DNA of 64,000 nt from Phytophthora colocasiae (taxonomy: Eukaryota > Oomycota > Peronosporomycetes > Peronosporales > Peronosporaceae). The notes below the pieces were generated by a model. That model was given only the letters and a program-made list of their open reading frames with translations, was not told the DNA's origin and ran no database searches. This document shows positions 31,633-42,749 of the stretch, one piece after another (within the stretch, counting starts at the first letter, position 1; every line of letters begins with the position of its first letter). The translations under genes and the position numbers were made by a program. Where the stretch lies: positions 248,001-312,000 of the forward strand of contig JAGKQI010000016.1 in NCBI GenBank assembly GCA_018806915.1, in the 5' to 3' direction.

Positions 31633-34600
31633 TTAAACTCTGGGGTGATCGTCTCCAGCTTGCATTGCTTGGAAACGAGCTCGCGCTCGTGCGCTCTGAT
31701 TGAACTCATACAGTAAAGCGCCACAGTTCAGCTTTGACAAGGGTAGCCACTCTGTCTCGTCGTACCCCTTCCACTTGACCAGGTATTCGCGAAGTCTCTT
31801 GGAGGTCCTGGTACGCTTGCTCCACCGAGTGTCAAGTATCTTTTCCACTTCGTATTCATCATTCTCGGTGTCGGGCTCCCAACTGTCTTCTGGTAACAGC
31901 GCTGCATCAAAGTCATCATCCTCGCGGATATCAAGCTCCACAGTTGGTCTTCTGGGAAACAAGGCTCTCGGTTTCAGGCGACTTATATGCACCCAAGGGT
32001 TCACCCGATACCCGGTGTCCCCGACCTTCAGTTTCACACGAAAATCATCTAGCATCTCTTCAATCCGGAAAGGACCATGCCACATGTGTGCGAGTTTCCG
32101 ACTCAGCCCCGTTTGTACCTTGGGGATGTAAAGCCACACGGCATCACCGACGGCAAATCCGGACTTCAGACGTTCCGACAACTCCTTCCACTTTCGGGTC
32201 TGTTCTTCAGAACGCTCCCGCTTGGCCTTCTTCTGAAGTTCTTCAGCACAGGCTTGAGCGTAGCTGTAATCTCGTTGCATCTTCCGACGCCACTCATAAG
32301 CAGTGCGCTCTTGTACACCAGAAGGCTTTGGACCAAGCATTGCGGACACAGTCCCATGAGCATCCCATCCGTGCACCAGAAAGAAAGGTGTTTCCAGACG
32401 GGTCGCATCAAAGGAAGTGTTCAACGCGAACATCAGACGTTCGGCGTGGTCATCCCAGTCACTTTGATCAGCTTCAGCGATGTAGGCCTTGATGGCACGC
32501 ACGACCGTCTGAACAGACCGTTCTTGTTGGCCGTTCGCCTGGGGACGGTACGCCAGAGTCGCTCGCTGTCTGCTTCCCAGGAGATCCCGGAAACACCTGA
32601 ACACTTCACTCATGAACTGAGGGTCCTGATCATGGCGTATCAGGGAGCTAGCTCCGAAGTTCCGGAAGACACGTTCCTCGTAGGCCTCAGCGACATCTTG
32701 AGCCGTTGTAATACTCATAGGCTTGCACATCACATATCCTGAGAACATGTCTTGGAACAACAGCAGGAACGTGTTGCCTCTGGCGGACTTTGGCATGTGC
32801 GTCACGAAATCCATGGACACTACTTCAAAAGGTCGACTGGGCTCGATGTTGCCGGGCGACGGTCCAGGATTTGGGGGACGCCCCTTGCCACTTGCACAGT
32901 CCATACACTCCTTGACGAACCTTTCCACATCAGCGTACATACCAATCCAGTAGAACTCGGAGCTCAGCTTCTCGAACGTACGTTTGATTCCCTGGTGAGC
33001 ACCCTGGTAATCCCCATGAGCATAGTGCAGCATATCGGCATGCAAGTCTCTGGGGACCACAAGTCGGAGCTCATCAACCATGTCTCTCGGACGTTCTCTG
33101 GTAGCACGGCTGAGGCGGTACAAAACGTCTCTGGAATCCAAGATGAAATCATCGGCGATCCTGGCAAGCTTCCTTACTCGGGGTCGTGGTAGATCTCCCA
33201 CGTCACCCTTAAGGAACTTGATGAGTTCTGCCAGATGAACATCTTGAGTCTGGTGAACTTTGATCCGCCGCCAGCGTTCTTCCTGAAACTCCAATGGGCC
33301 CATGGGTTCACGAGCCTCCGCGTCATCTGATAGGTTTGCTTCTTCCTGATCGCGTGCACGAGTGATGGCAACAAGCACCTTGGCAGCATGAGGCAGGGGC
33401 GCAGACTCTGGCCCTGGGTCATCCATCTCCGATGTACAATCATGTTCACCAGAGGTCCGGTGAACATCGTCCGGAGTTTCAGAAGACATCCCTTCGGGAG
33501 GCTTCATCAGTTTCTCTGGGATCTTGGACACCAGTTTTAGATGAGTCAGTTCGTCAGGGTCTTGGACCTGCCCGGACTCGCCAAGAACGAGGGTCTTGGA
33601 CGTCAAATAGTCCGCTGCTTGATTGAACTCACGCTTCACGTGCACTAGCTTCAGAGACTGAAACTTGATCTTCAGAGACTCAAACTCGGCCAATTTCCGC
33701 TGCAGGTTCGGCTGATTACAATTGATCAGACCTTGAGCTTGCTGGATAGCGATACGAGAGTCTCCGACAACCACCAAGTCTCGGATACCACGTTCCAAAG
33801 CCAACTTCAATACATTGATCAGACCACAGTATTCTGAGTCATTTACAGTGACATCTTTCAGAGCGAACCCTTGGGCTTCCAGGATATTCCACCCCGGGAG
33901 CTCCCAGAGTACACATCCGCAGCTTCCCAGGCGAGTGGATGTCTTGGCGGCACCATCAAAACTTAGAACACAACCTCGGTAATCAGCCCCTAGCATCTCC
34001 ACGCTAATGGGTGCTGGAGGTTTGACTCGCCCCTTGACGGGGATGAGGTTTTCAGAAACCTCATCGAGGTGTTCACGGGGTGTGATGCCCGCTCCAAGAA
34101 TAGCCGGGAGACCATCTTCATCTCGCTGGATCCTGCGAATCTCCAAATTCCAGTGTGACAACTTCAATCCCCACTTCACGTTCCGACCATCAGCCGAACT
34201 GGATGACAGGAGCCATTTCAACACCGAATGTCTGGTGTACATCGTGATCACGGGACTCGTGTTTATCGGAGCCCGAAAGTTCTCCAGAACCCTGAGGATC
34301 GCTATGACCTCTTTCTCTGCGATGTGATACCGGAGCTCCGCCTCATTCAACACACGTCCAGTGAACCGTACGGGGTGTATCACTCCATCGTACTCCTGTC
34401 CCAAGACGGCTGAAGCAGCCCACGGGTTCGCATGGGGGATAATAACGAAAGGCTTGGTGCGATCTGGGTGTCTGAGGAGCGGTGTCGAGACAATCTTGCG
34501 CTTCAGAATCTCAAAGGCTTCCTTAGCTCGAGCCAAATCTCGACCAGCGCGAATCTGTTCATCAGACAACTCGTAGAGCACAGCAGCCATCACCGGTAAG

Positions 34601-37363
34601 TCTTCGATAAACTTGTTGTAATAATTCAGACTTCCCATGAAACTCTGTACTCCCTTGAGTGTCGACGGAAACGGCAATTCTTCCACTCCTTGACAATCTT
34701 CGGTGTAGCTCTCAGTCCTTCAGCACTGATCTCATGCGACAGATAAGGAATCGTCAGCTTCCCGAACTCGCTCTTGGGCAAGCTCACAGAAATGTTCCAG
34801 TATCTGAGTCTGAAGAGCAAGGCATTCAGGTCTTCACAAAGTTGATCCCAGGTGGGTGCCCCATGAGCAATGTCGTCAATGTAGGAACTTCGACCGAGTA
34901 CCGGTCCCATGAAGGACGGGACTGGGATGTTCCTCTGAAAGACAGTCATTTGGTCAGTGAGCACTGGAACCCCTGGCATGTGTTCATCAGAGTTCTGAAG
35001 TTGTTCACCAGACATCAGACCATGTACGTCAGAGTTCTGGGGTTCTAACTTCAGGAATTCCAGCACATCGGGGTCAACCTCAGCTTCCTCTTCAGGTGAC
35101 AATCGCACGAACCCCCACAGACAGTTATCCAGCATAGCCTGGTATACCAGAGGGGCGTTCTTCAGACCGAAGGGCATTCTTACCCACTGGAAATGTCCAA
35201 ATGGGCAGATGAACGCTGAGATCAGTCTCGCACGCTCCGTCATTCGAATAGCCCAAAAACCACTCGCCATATCCAGACTCATAAACCACAGTGCTGCCTC
35301 AAACCCAATCAACAGATCGTCTATCAGGGGCAACGGATAACGCGACAACTGGATAAAACCATTCACCACTCGATAATCGATACACATGCGTATGTCCACA
35401 CCATTCTTCTTGAGGACAATCACAATTGGTGATGCCCAAAGCGAAGTCGAGTATTCGATGAGTCCGGTCTCCAGGAGCTTCTTCAGAAGTTCGTACACCT
35501 TGATCATCAGGTGAGGGGCAACGGACCTCGGACGTTGGGCAACAGGTTTAGCGTCTCCCACGTCCAAGTCACAGACCACACCCCTTGCCGGGGCAGGTGC
35601 GGCATTGCCGTCTCCCAGAAAGATTTTCCGGTGATACTTTAAGATATCCCTGAGTTTCTGCTCCATTTCTGGCGTTGTTTTCCCGGGTACTCCGACGTCA
35701 GCCTTGTCGATATCGCATTCAGGAGTCAAATCTTCCAGTTCAGGTAGCATAACCAGCTGGTCACGTAATTGAGAGAGTAGGTCCGTTCCTTCCCGTATGT
35801 AGACACCGGGTTCCAGATCCAATTCCTCATTCGTGACTCGCATGCACCGCTCGTACTCGGCTCGGAGCTTTTCCACAGGGGTGCCTGGCATACACTGGAT
35901 TGGGATGTCCCATGAACAGTCTGTCGGATCCATATCTCCCATGAACAGTTCACCAGAAACACTCAGGGTGACTTCATCCTCGACCATGTTACTCGGAATT
36001 CCAGACATGGTTCCGGAGTCCTTCGGAGTCGTTTCTTCTGATGGCAATTCCAGATCTCCGGTGTCCACAGCGGTATCTCGGGTCTCCTCTTTTCCGGCAT
36101 CCACCCAGTCATCTGTCTGCGTAGCCACATCCAAAGCGAAACGAACTTGTTTTGCTCGTGGGACCGAAGTAGGCCTCACAAACTGTACTCGAGCATTATC
36201 CAGCCTTGGGCGTTGTAAGATCTTAGTTGGCCACGGGTATACCGGGTGATCCACACATGGAGGTTGAGGTATCAGATCCTCCAAGTCAGCTTCGGCCTTC
36301 AGACGTCTCTTCGTCTCTGGTGACGGAGTGTTCTCCAGAATCAAAACTTCCCAGTCACGATAGGCTGCAGAGCCTGGCCATACAAAGCGACCATGTCGTG
36401 GGAAAAATCCATACTCCACAATCCTTGCAACGTCAGAAAATTCATTCACCTAAGTATTCTTGTCAGAAATGTTCACCACGCGCACCGCCACAGGCCATGA
36501 CCGGGCTGCATAAATCAACTGAGTCACCCAACGATCTCCACGTCCCGCCCACACGACTTCTCGTTGTGGGTTCGTCGGACCATAATCAATGCGAACAACA
36601 AATTCTTCACCAGGTCTCAGAAGTACAGCTTCACTTGGTCTGATGGACCTGTTCCTGCCGATATGATCACCGGGCTCCCAACTGCACATCATCACCACGA
36701 CTTCGTCTGGCATAGATACCAGTCCCTCACGAACGCTGATTCTCAGACCAGCGGCGAACATGAATCCCATTCCCAATAGCACGTTTATACCTTCGCCGAT
36801 ATTCGCAACCCAGACATCAACAATGTAAACCACTCTCGGTCCGAGAGTTAGCTTGATCTCAGCACTGGCACCAATGTACGTCGGAACTCCTCCCATCCCA
36901 GACACTCTTGTTTGTTTGTGTGACTTGAGCCTGAGTCCGAGCTTACGCGCAAAGTCGTAACTCAGGATGTTGATAGTCGCACCGGTGTCCAGGAGAATCT
37001 TGGTCCGATGATCATTGACAGCGCCATGCACCATGACCACATCACGCTTTGCAGGATCAGGGTAGTGATCCTCCCACCAGCCATAACATTCCCCGTCTTT
37101 CAGACGAAACTGGATTGTGTCGTCCAGAGGCGGTTCATTGTCTCTCGGAAAGTCCGGTAAACAGTCTCTCGGAAAGTCCGATGAACTGTCTCTCAGACGC
37201 GGAATTTCTGAAGACACGGCTGATTCTTGAGCTAAAGCGGTCATGCAATGTTGATTTTTAGGTTGGGTTGTTTTCAGCTCCGGTCCTACGTACACTAGAA
37301 CACATAACTCTGGGGGTGTGCCTTGCCCGGCGCGTTTCGGATCCCCATCCGACGGGCTTGCTA
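31633..37363 (-). pseudogene. pol: Pol of copy C, one stop and one frameshift
   Basis: The order is protease (DTGAT at 36975-36989), linker, RT (CIDY near 35380, FGLKNAP near 35160, YIDD at 34872-34883), a degenerate connection/RNase H (about 34500-34100), a second RNase H with an intact-looking acidic set (LSFDGAAK near 33955; NDSEY near 33840; GDSRIAI near 33760; NQAAD near 33620), integrase HHCC and DDE (about 33030-32500), a GPF-like module near 32080 and a chromodomain (about 31860-31700). Damage is a TGG-to-TAG change at 36450-36452 and a one-base deletion near 34688 that splits frames 34626-36449 and 31633-34686. Between motif B and YIDD, RT has about 70 extra residues containing three 11-mer motifs. 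Elsewhere the frame is clean, so decay is recent. Confidence 0.92.
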
Positions 37364-40300
37364 GTTTAACTGTTTCCCAGAGTCAGCCTCGTCACCCAGG
37401 AGTCTCTCCAGCAGGTGATCCGGCAGGTCCTTCAGTGTACCTTGACGGGCTAGTTTCTTGAGGGATTCCAGGGTCTTGATGTCCTCGCATGGTCTCCCAG
37501 AGTGCACCTTTCCGCAAACCTCACACGGCGGTACTCGGCACATCCTGCTCGGGTGACCCTTCTCCTGACATCTGTCACAGACAATGTCTCTCAAACAGTT
37601 CTCTTCAGAGTGACCCGATCGGCGACACTTTTCGCAGAACTTGTTCCTGTAGTCAGGGTTATCGCGCCGTGTCTGCTGAAAGTCTTGACCTGACGATCCT
37701 CGGGGAGACTGGGGCGGCGGTCGCCATCCCATGTTGTCCATGACCCGATAAACTTCGTTTGTCAGAGTCTGAGTCCAATCAGCACCGCCAGGCGCCTGAG
37801 AGGCAGATTGTACACCAGACGAATATTGTACACCAGACATCTCGCGATCGTGCTCTGACGACGAAGCTCTGGTATCCTTCTCTTGAGTTCTGGTATCCGC
37901 ATCGACATCGTCAGAGGCATCCGGGTCTGCTTCTCGGGCGACGTAAGTCTTCCCCATACGCTTCGGCTTAAACTGTCCACGTGGGAGATTGTCCGCTCGG
38001 AAATCCCGATGTCTGGTGGTCGTAGTGTCTTGATCAGCAGTTCGCCAGACATCTTCGTCCTGTTGCAGGGCATATTCCAAGTCCGAGATACTCCTGAACT
38101 TCCGGCCTTGTAACGCGATCTTCAGACGCTCATCCTTCAGCTTGGTGATGTACCTCAGAACGTGTTTCTCCAGGCGTCTGGAGGACTTTCTGAAGTCCAC
38201 CTCAGCTTTTCCGGCGGCCGAGTTCAGGCGATAGAAGAAGTCCAACGGAGTCTCGGAACTCTTCATTTCCATCGTGAAATATCTCTCGGAGTATGATGAC
38301 CGGGCCTTGCAATAGCGCCTGCGAAACTCCGCTGACAATTCCTTCCAGTCACGGGAAACACTCTTCGGAAGCTGGTTGAACCAATCTCTGGCAGACACCG
38401 GGAGCTTCAGCTTGAGTTCCTGTATGCGGGTCTTATTCGTCCACGCTCCCTGAGATGCCATGTTCACGAAGCGCTCCCAGCAGTGAACCCGTTCTCGTAA
38501 TGTCGCTCGGGGATCAAATTCTCCGATGATACTCGAGTTTATGAAGGGCCTCATAGTCAGCAGAGTCGCTCCAGCTTGTCCCTGGGAAGCAGAAGTCAGG
38601 TTGACAATCTCCGGAGGATCCAAGTCATCAGAAGACGAATCACTTGAGTCCGAGCTTGAATCTCTGGAGCTTCCGCCCGGGTCTGGATCATTCCTGCGTC
38701 TTCCAGGCCTTCGAGGAGCGTCCCGGCCATCTTCAGAGCGTCTTTCACTCGGTTTCCGGTGTCCATCGCGTCTGGGAGTCGCTGGGCGCCTTCCTTCGGT
38801 CTTGACCTCGGTCAGGGGGGCCGCTGGAGCCGTCTGGGTCGTCGTAGCGGCCACGGTGGCCGCGCCATGCCTTCCAGCCTTCGCGCGCTTGGTGTCGGTC
38901 GTTCTCCGTAGGGGAAGAGGCGTATGGAAGGCCTCCGTCGTTTTAATGGGTGTAACCCTACCCCTGCTGGCGACTCCTTCTGATCCCCTAACCCCAGGTG
39001 TGCAATCTCCCGTATCCCGACTGTTCACCAGACGTCCGGTTGCCAGTTTAGGGTCATGTTCACCGGAGATCCGACTTGAAGTTGCTACTTCAGGGTGGGC
39101 GACCCCTTGAACTTTAGACAATGTTGCACGAAGGTTCCTCAATTCTGCGGCCTGGAAACGCTGCATGTTCTGGGAACTTTCTCGCTCCCTGTCGCGCTCC
39201 GACTCCACGTCGTGCACCCGCTGTCGTAAGGTCTCCATTTGCGAAATCCAGTCACGTTTCAGCTCGTCTGCCCAACGCGCACGTTCGGCTTCGGCCTCGG
39301 CTTCCCGTTGTTTCCAGCGATCTGCAAACTCGGTCTCCAGACGCTGTACGTCGGAAAACTGTTCACCAGAAACTTGTACGTCGGACACCTGTCTCTCAGA
39401 CGACTTCGAATGATACTTGAGCTTGGACTCAAACGCTTGACTCCGACGTTCTTCCAAGTCATCCACGCGTCTCTGGGCTTCCAGTCTGGCGCTCTCAGAC
39501 TCAAGTAGTCGGTCGGTAAGTGTCTGGATCTGCTGGCGCGTATCAAGTTCTCGTTGTTCACGTCGACGTTCACGCTCCATGGATTCTAGACGTTCTCTGG
39601 CCAGAAATTCCTTCTGCTCCTGTTCCATCCGACGCTGCCATTCCTGTTGCTGCCGCATAGCGTTCAGTTCGATCTGCGCTGGGCCTGATCTCTGGGAACT
39701 TCGCATGCGGCTTGACGCAACGGAACTCATGCGTCTGGAAGACACTTTCCGGTGATCCTCGCTCTTCAGACTCTGATGTCTGCTCTGGTGGCTTCTCCCA
39801 CGACTCGAGACGGACGATGCTGGAGCTTCTGGCGTCCGGTGAACAGAATCTCGTACAGAATTTCTGGTAGACAACTGTCTCTCGGACTTCACTTCTGTAA
39901 ACTCCAGCTTCTCTTCCAACATCTCGAAGTCTTCAGGCTCCGACTTCACCGGCATCAGTGTTCGTGTCACGTGGATTCCCATAGACTCTCCGGCGAGCAT
40001 CCCTCCGGCATCAGCACCTTGGGCAATCATTGCCAGACCTCCGACAGACAACGGCATATGTGCAGACGCCCCTCGACTCATGGACATCAGCGACGAATCT
40101 GTGGAGCTTCCACGAGAGGTCTGGAGTCCCGACGAGTGGTCATCAGACGTACGCGAGGTCCCGATGACACTTGGCACAGGTGCATCAGTCGTCAGAGAGC
40201 TACCTCGATCTTCAGACATTGGCGCACCAGACTCCAAGCGAGTACTATCAGAGTGACTCTCGTACACCGGCAGCGAACTCAGCGACGGCGTCGACAGTGC

Positions 40301-41587
40301 AGATGGTGTCGACGAGACTTGCGGGCGTTGCGGACCATGTTGCAGACGCTTGGACTGCGGCGGTTCTCCACTGCTGGACCCGTCAGAACTATGTGTGACT
40401 CTGAGTCCGGTCACCCGGAGTCTCATAATCAGCTGTCGTCCCTGTAGGTCAGCCTTCTCATCGCGTAATATACCATCAGCTTCGCCTTGACGTGCTTCGT
40501 TGCCTACCTTTGTGTCTTCTGGGAGTCGATTGACTTGTGACCTGGCGGTCACAGTGGCCCACTCAACCAGTTCTTCAGCAAGTCGGCTCTGAAGCTCCGT
40601 CGCCACACTGCGCACTTGAGGTTCGAAGATAGCAGACGCTTGGGTCTGAGACCACCTCGGTAGCAGGTTCTGGAACTCAAATCCCGCTTCATACAGCATC
40701 GTCTGAAGGACAGCGACGCATTCGGGTGCTGTCAGAGTATTCATCGAGATCTCGACGTATGACAAGTCTTGGATTCGGCCAAAACTATGGCGCCTCAAGC
40801 AGAACTCCGATATCCACATGTCTTCCGGAAATACTGAAGAGCACCGCCACTTGATGTAGTCGCCCGTCGCTGCCGCAGCCTTCTGAAAGACATTTGCGTC
40901 AGGCTTCGCTGTTCGCCAGGCGTATTCGACGTTCGGCGGAACAATTCTTCCAGCGTCCATGTCCCTCCAGTGGCGGAACTCACGGCGTACGTACTTCAAG
41001 GCACGTTCTCCATCCAGCGAATCAGCCCTCCCAGACTCATCAGACGGTGTCTTCAGAGAATCTTCGGACTTCATCGGCATGTCGTCAGACATCGGAGTGT
41101 CTTCGGACCTTAGAGTCTTCGAGACACGTTCATCAACCAGTCCGGGTTCCGTCTTCACTTCCCCCACGGACTTCCCAGAAGCCGTCGACTCAGAACATAA
41201 GTCAATGACCACTGGGGACTCAACCACGTCGGCGCCTCCCTCGGACGCCTCATCACCACCCTCACGGGCAGTGGCCACCTCGTCACCAGATGCTTCAGCT
41301 TCGGACGGACCTTCCTCAGAACCTTGTTCGCCAGACACATCGGGTGTCTCTTGGGCTTCAGGCTCCGCAGCAGGCTGGTCTTCGACCGCCGGTTCCGGGA
41401 CGTTCACCTCCTCGACTGCTTCCTTTTCACGTGCAGCCTTCCTCTTCTCGCGTGCCGCCTTCTGAACAGCATCCAAGTCGGGTTGTTCGTCAGGCGGAAG
41501 ACCTTGAAGACGCTTCGACTGACGTGTCGCCATACTGCGACCACCGCGTCCTCGACGTCCTCCTCTCGTAGTTCCATGTGAAGCCAT
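37361..41587 (-). CDS. gag: Gag of copy C, intact, 1408 aa
   Basis: Length and domain layout match the copy B gag: a basic N-terminus, a long acidic and Ser-rich region, an Arg/Glu coiled coil at about 640-825, a gag domain at about 1005-1190, two CX2CX4HX4C knuckles and a third CX2CX3HX4C knuckle near the C-terminus. It differs from copy B mainly by substitutions clustered near 38250-38800 and 39950-40340, with no indel that breaks the frame. This open frame in two elements with defective pol suggests either young age or continued use of Gag in trans. The ATG at 41587 is the first in frame after the LTR and PBS. Confidence 0.9.
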   Translation of the reverse strand: MASHGTTRGGRRGRGGRSMATRQSKRLQGLPPDEQPDLDAVQKAAREKRKAAREKEAVEEVNVPEPAVEDQPAAEPEAQETPDVSGEQGSEEGPSEAEASGDEVATAREGGDEASEGGADVVESPVVIDLCSESTASGKSVGEVKTEPGLVDERVSKTLRSEDTPMSDDMPMKSEDSLKTPSDESGRADSLDGERALKYVRREFRHWRDMDAGRIVPPNVEYAWRTAKPDANVFQKAAAATGDYIKWRCSSVFPEDMWISEFCLRRHSFGRIQDLSYVEISMNTLTAPECVAVLQTMLYEAGFEFQNLLPRWSQTQASAIFEPQVRSVATELQSRLAEELVEWATVTARSQVNRLPEDTKVGNEARQGEADGILRDEKADLQGRQLIMRLRVTGLRVTHSSDGSSSGEPPQSKRLQHGPQRPQVSSTPSALSTPSLSSLPVYESHSDSTRLESGAPMSEDRGSSLTTDAPVPSVIGTSRTSDDHSSGLQTSRGSSTDSSLMSMSRGASAHMPLSVGGLAMIAQGADAGGMLAGESMGIHVTRTLMPVKSEPEDFEMLEEKLEFTEVKSERQLSTRNSVRDSVHRTPEAPASSVSSRGRSHQSRHQSLKSEDHRKVSSRRMSSVASSRMRSSQRSGPAQIELNAMRQQQEWQRRMEQEQKEFLARERLESMERERRREQRELDTRQQIQTLTDRLLESESARLEAQRRVDDLEERRSQAFESKLKYHSKSSERQVSDVQVSGEQFSDVQRLETEFADRWKQREAEAEAERARWADELKRDWISQMETLRQRVHDVESERDRERESSQNMQRFQAAELRNLRATLSKVQGVAHPEVATSSRISGEHDPKLATGRLVNSRDTGDCTPGVRGSEGVASRGRVTPIKTTEAFHTPLPLRRTTDTKRAKAGRHGAATVAATTTQTAPAAPLTEVKTEGRRPATPRRDGHRKPSERRSEDGRDAPRRPGRRRNDPDPGGSSRDSSSDSSDSSSDDLDPPEIVNLTSASQGQAGATLLTMRPFINSSIIGEFDPRATLRERVHCWERFVNMASQGAWTNKTRIQELKLKLPVSARDWFNQLPKSVSRDWKELSAEFRRRYCKARSSYSERYFTMEMKSSETPLDFFYRLNSAAGKAEVDFRKSSRRLEKHVLRYITKLKDERLKIALQGRKFRSISDLEYALQQDEDVWRTADQDTTTTRHRDFRADNLPRGQFKPKRMGKTYVAREADPDASDDVDADTRTQEKDTRASSSEHDREMSGVQYSSGVQSASQAPGGADWTQTLTNEVYRVMDNMGWRPPPQSPRGSSGQDFQQTRRDNPDYRNKFCEKCRRSGHSEENCLRDIVCDRCQEKGHPSRMCRVPPCEVCGKVHSGRPCEDIKTLESLKKLARQGTLKDLPDHLLERLLGDEADSGKQLN
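37364..37370 (-). promoter_or_regulatory. Candidate -1 frameshift site GTTAAAC at the gag stop (copy C)
   Basis: The arrangement is the same as in copy B: gag codons TTA AAC followed at once by TAG, with the -1 frame open into protease. It is conserved in both complete copies. The upstream GGGAAAC is out of phase and is not the site. Confidence 0.55.
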
Positions 41588-41658
41588 CTTGAATATAGAC
41601 GCTTGACAGAAACCCTCTTCTCAAACTCTCTTAGATCCGGTGATATCACGATACCAAG

Positions 41659-41676
41659 ATCCGGGCACGCGCACCA
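41659..41676 (-). promoter_or_regulatory. Primer binding site of copy C
   Basis: TGGTGCGCGTGCCCGGAT starts two bases after the LTR end on the - strand and is identical to the copy B site. The matching tRNA was not determined. Confidence 0.6.
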
Positions 41677-42168
41677 GTTGTCGCGAAGTCGGTGCAACTT
41701 TTACCGCGGTGCAGGGGCGTACAGTGAACCTGGAAGTGTGACTACCGGTAGTGATACCAGAGTCGCACAGCAAGGTGGGCGTGTGTTACCTTGTGCTGTC
41801 CTCGTAGGTTCGTTGTCTTGGTAATGAGACCCTCGCCGGGGTCATGAGAGTTTGTGTGAGAGTGAGGGTTCCTTGCGTAGACCGTCGGATGTCCTTCTGG
41901 TCCTCACAGGAGCGCTTGGGAGTCGAACGTTTTCCGGTGAACACTTGTGTACACCAGAGATTTCTGAAGGCAAAAGAGAAATTAATACAATGGGAAGTCC
42001 TGTCACTAGACTTCCGAGATAACCGCAATATAGAGTTCCGATATGCAAATATGTAGCTGCTCTTATTCTTTCCTGGCCCTTGAGCAGTGGGCTAGTTCTC
42101 CAGGTCAACTAGGGAAATGTTCACCAGACACCTGGTCTATCTGGTATTCCCGTAACTTCCGCGCACCA

Positions 42169-42187
42169 CCCTCTAATATATAGAGGG
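42169..42187 (-). promoter_or_regulatory. TATA box within an LTR hairpin (gag-pol promoter candidate)
   Basis: CCCTCTAATATATAGAGGG has a 7-bp stem with ATATA between the arms. On the - strand it reads as a TATA box about 590 bases before the gag ATG. It is conserved in every full LTR of the family here, for example near 4775, 20750, 26500 and 51340. It would place U5 at roughly the last 490 bases of the LTR. Confidence 0.5.
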
Positions 42188-42749
42188 AAAATAAACCAAT
42201 ACACTATCAGTTATATAACAGTCTACCGAGCGTCTTGAGAGCGACTGTCTAGCTCCCAAAACCTGTCCAAACGTACAATATGAAATGGGCTACCGCTAGA
42301 GACAAGACAAACGACCCAACTAGTAAATGGAATAGGTGGGTCCTCTCAGGTCTCTACGTTACGCTGATCTCCACCTAAAGGGGTTTGATAGGTGAGAGAT
42401 CACACGACTCAAAGCTTTGTCGTGGCCTTACACTTCCGAAGAACCGACGAATCGACCTTGGGGTTGTAACGCAAATTTAACTCGGGGGTACCGATCAAAT
42501 TGAACTCTGGTTATCTATCTCGTATCTCTCTGTCTTCTGTCTTCCATATTCTCATATACACTTGGTCTCAGTATAACTCAGGAATCTTCACTTGGGCTCA
42601 CTATGGTAGTCGATGCTGCAGATCTTGTCGAGTCGACACTTAATGATGTCATTACAGGGATGGGCAGGTTGCGTTTCACTTGATTGCGTGAGGTCGTGTT
42701 GGGTACACTTGGTTTCAGTATGGGGTGGACTTCAGAGTGTCAGAGTCTG

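Noticed and set aside
37368..37376. GGGAAAC as the frameshift site
   Set aside because: In the gag frame it reads GGG AAA C, which is out of phase for a -1 slip. GTTAAAC is in phase.
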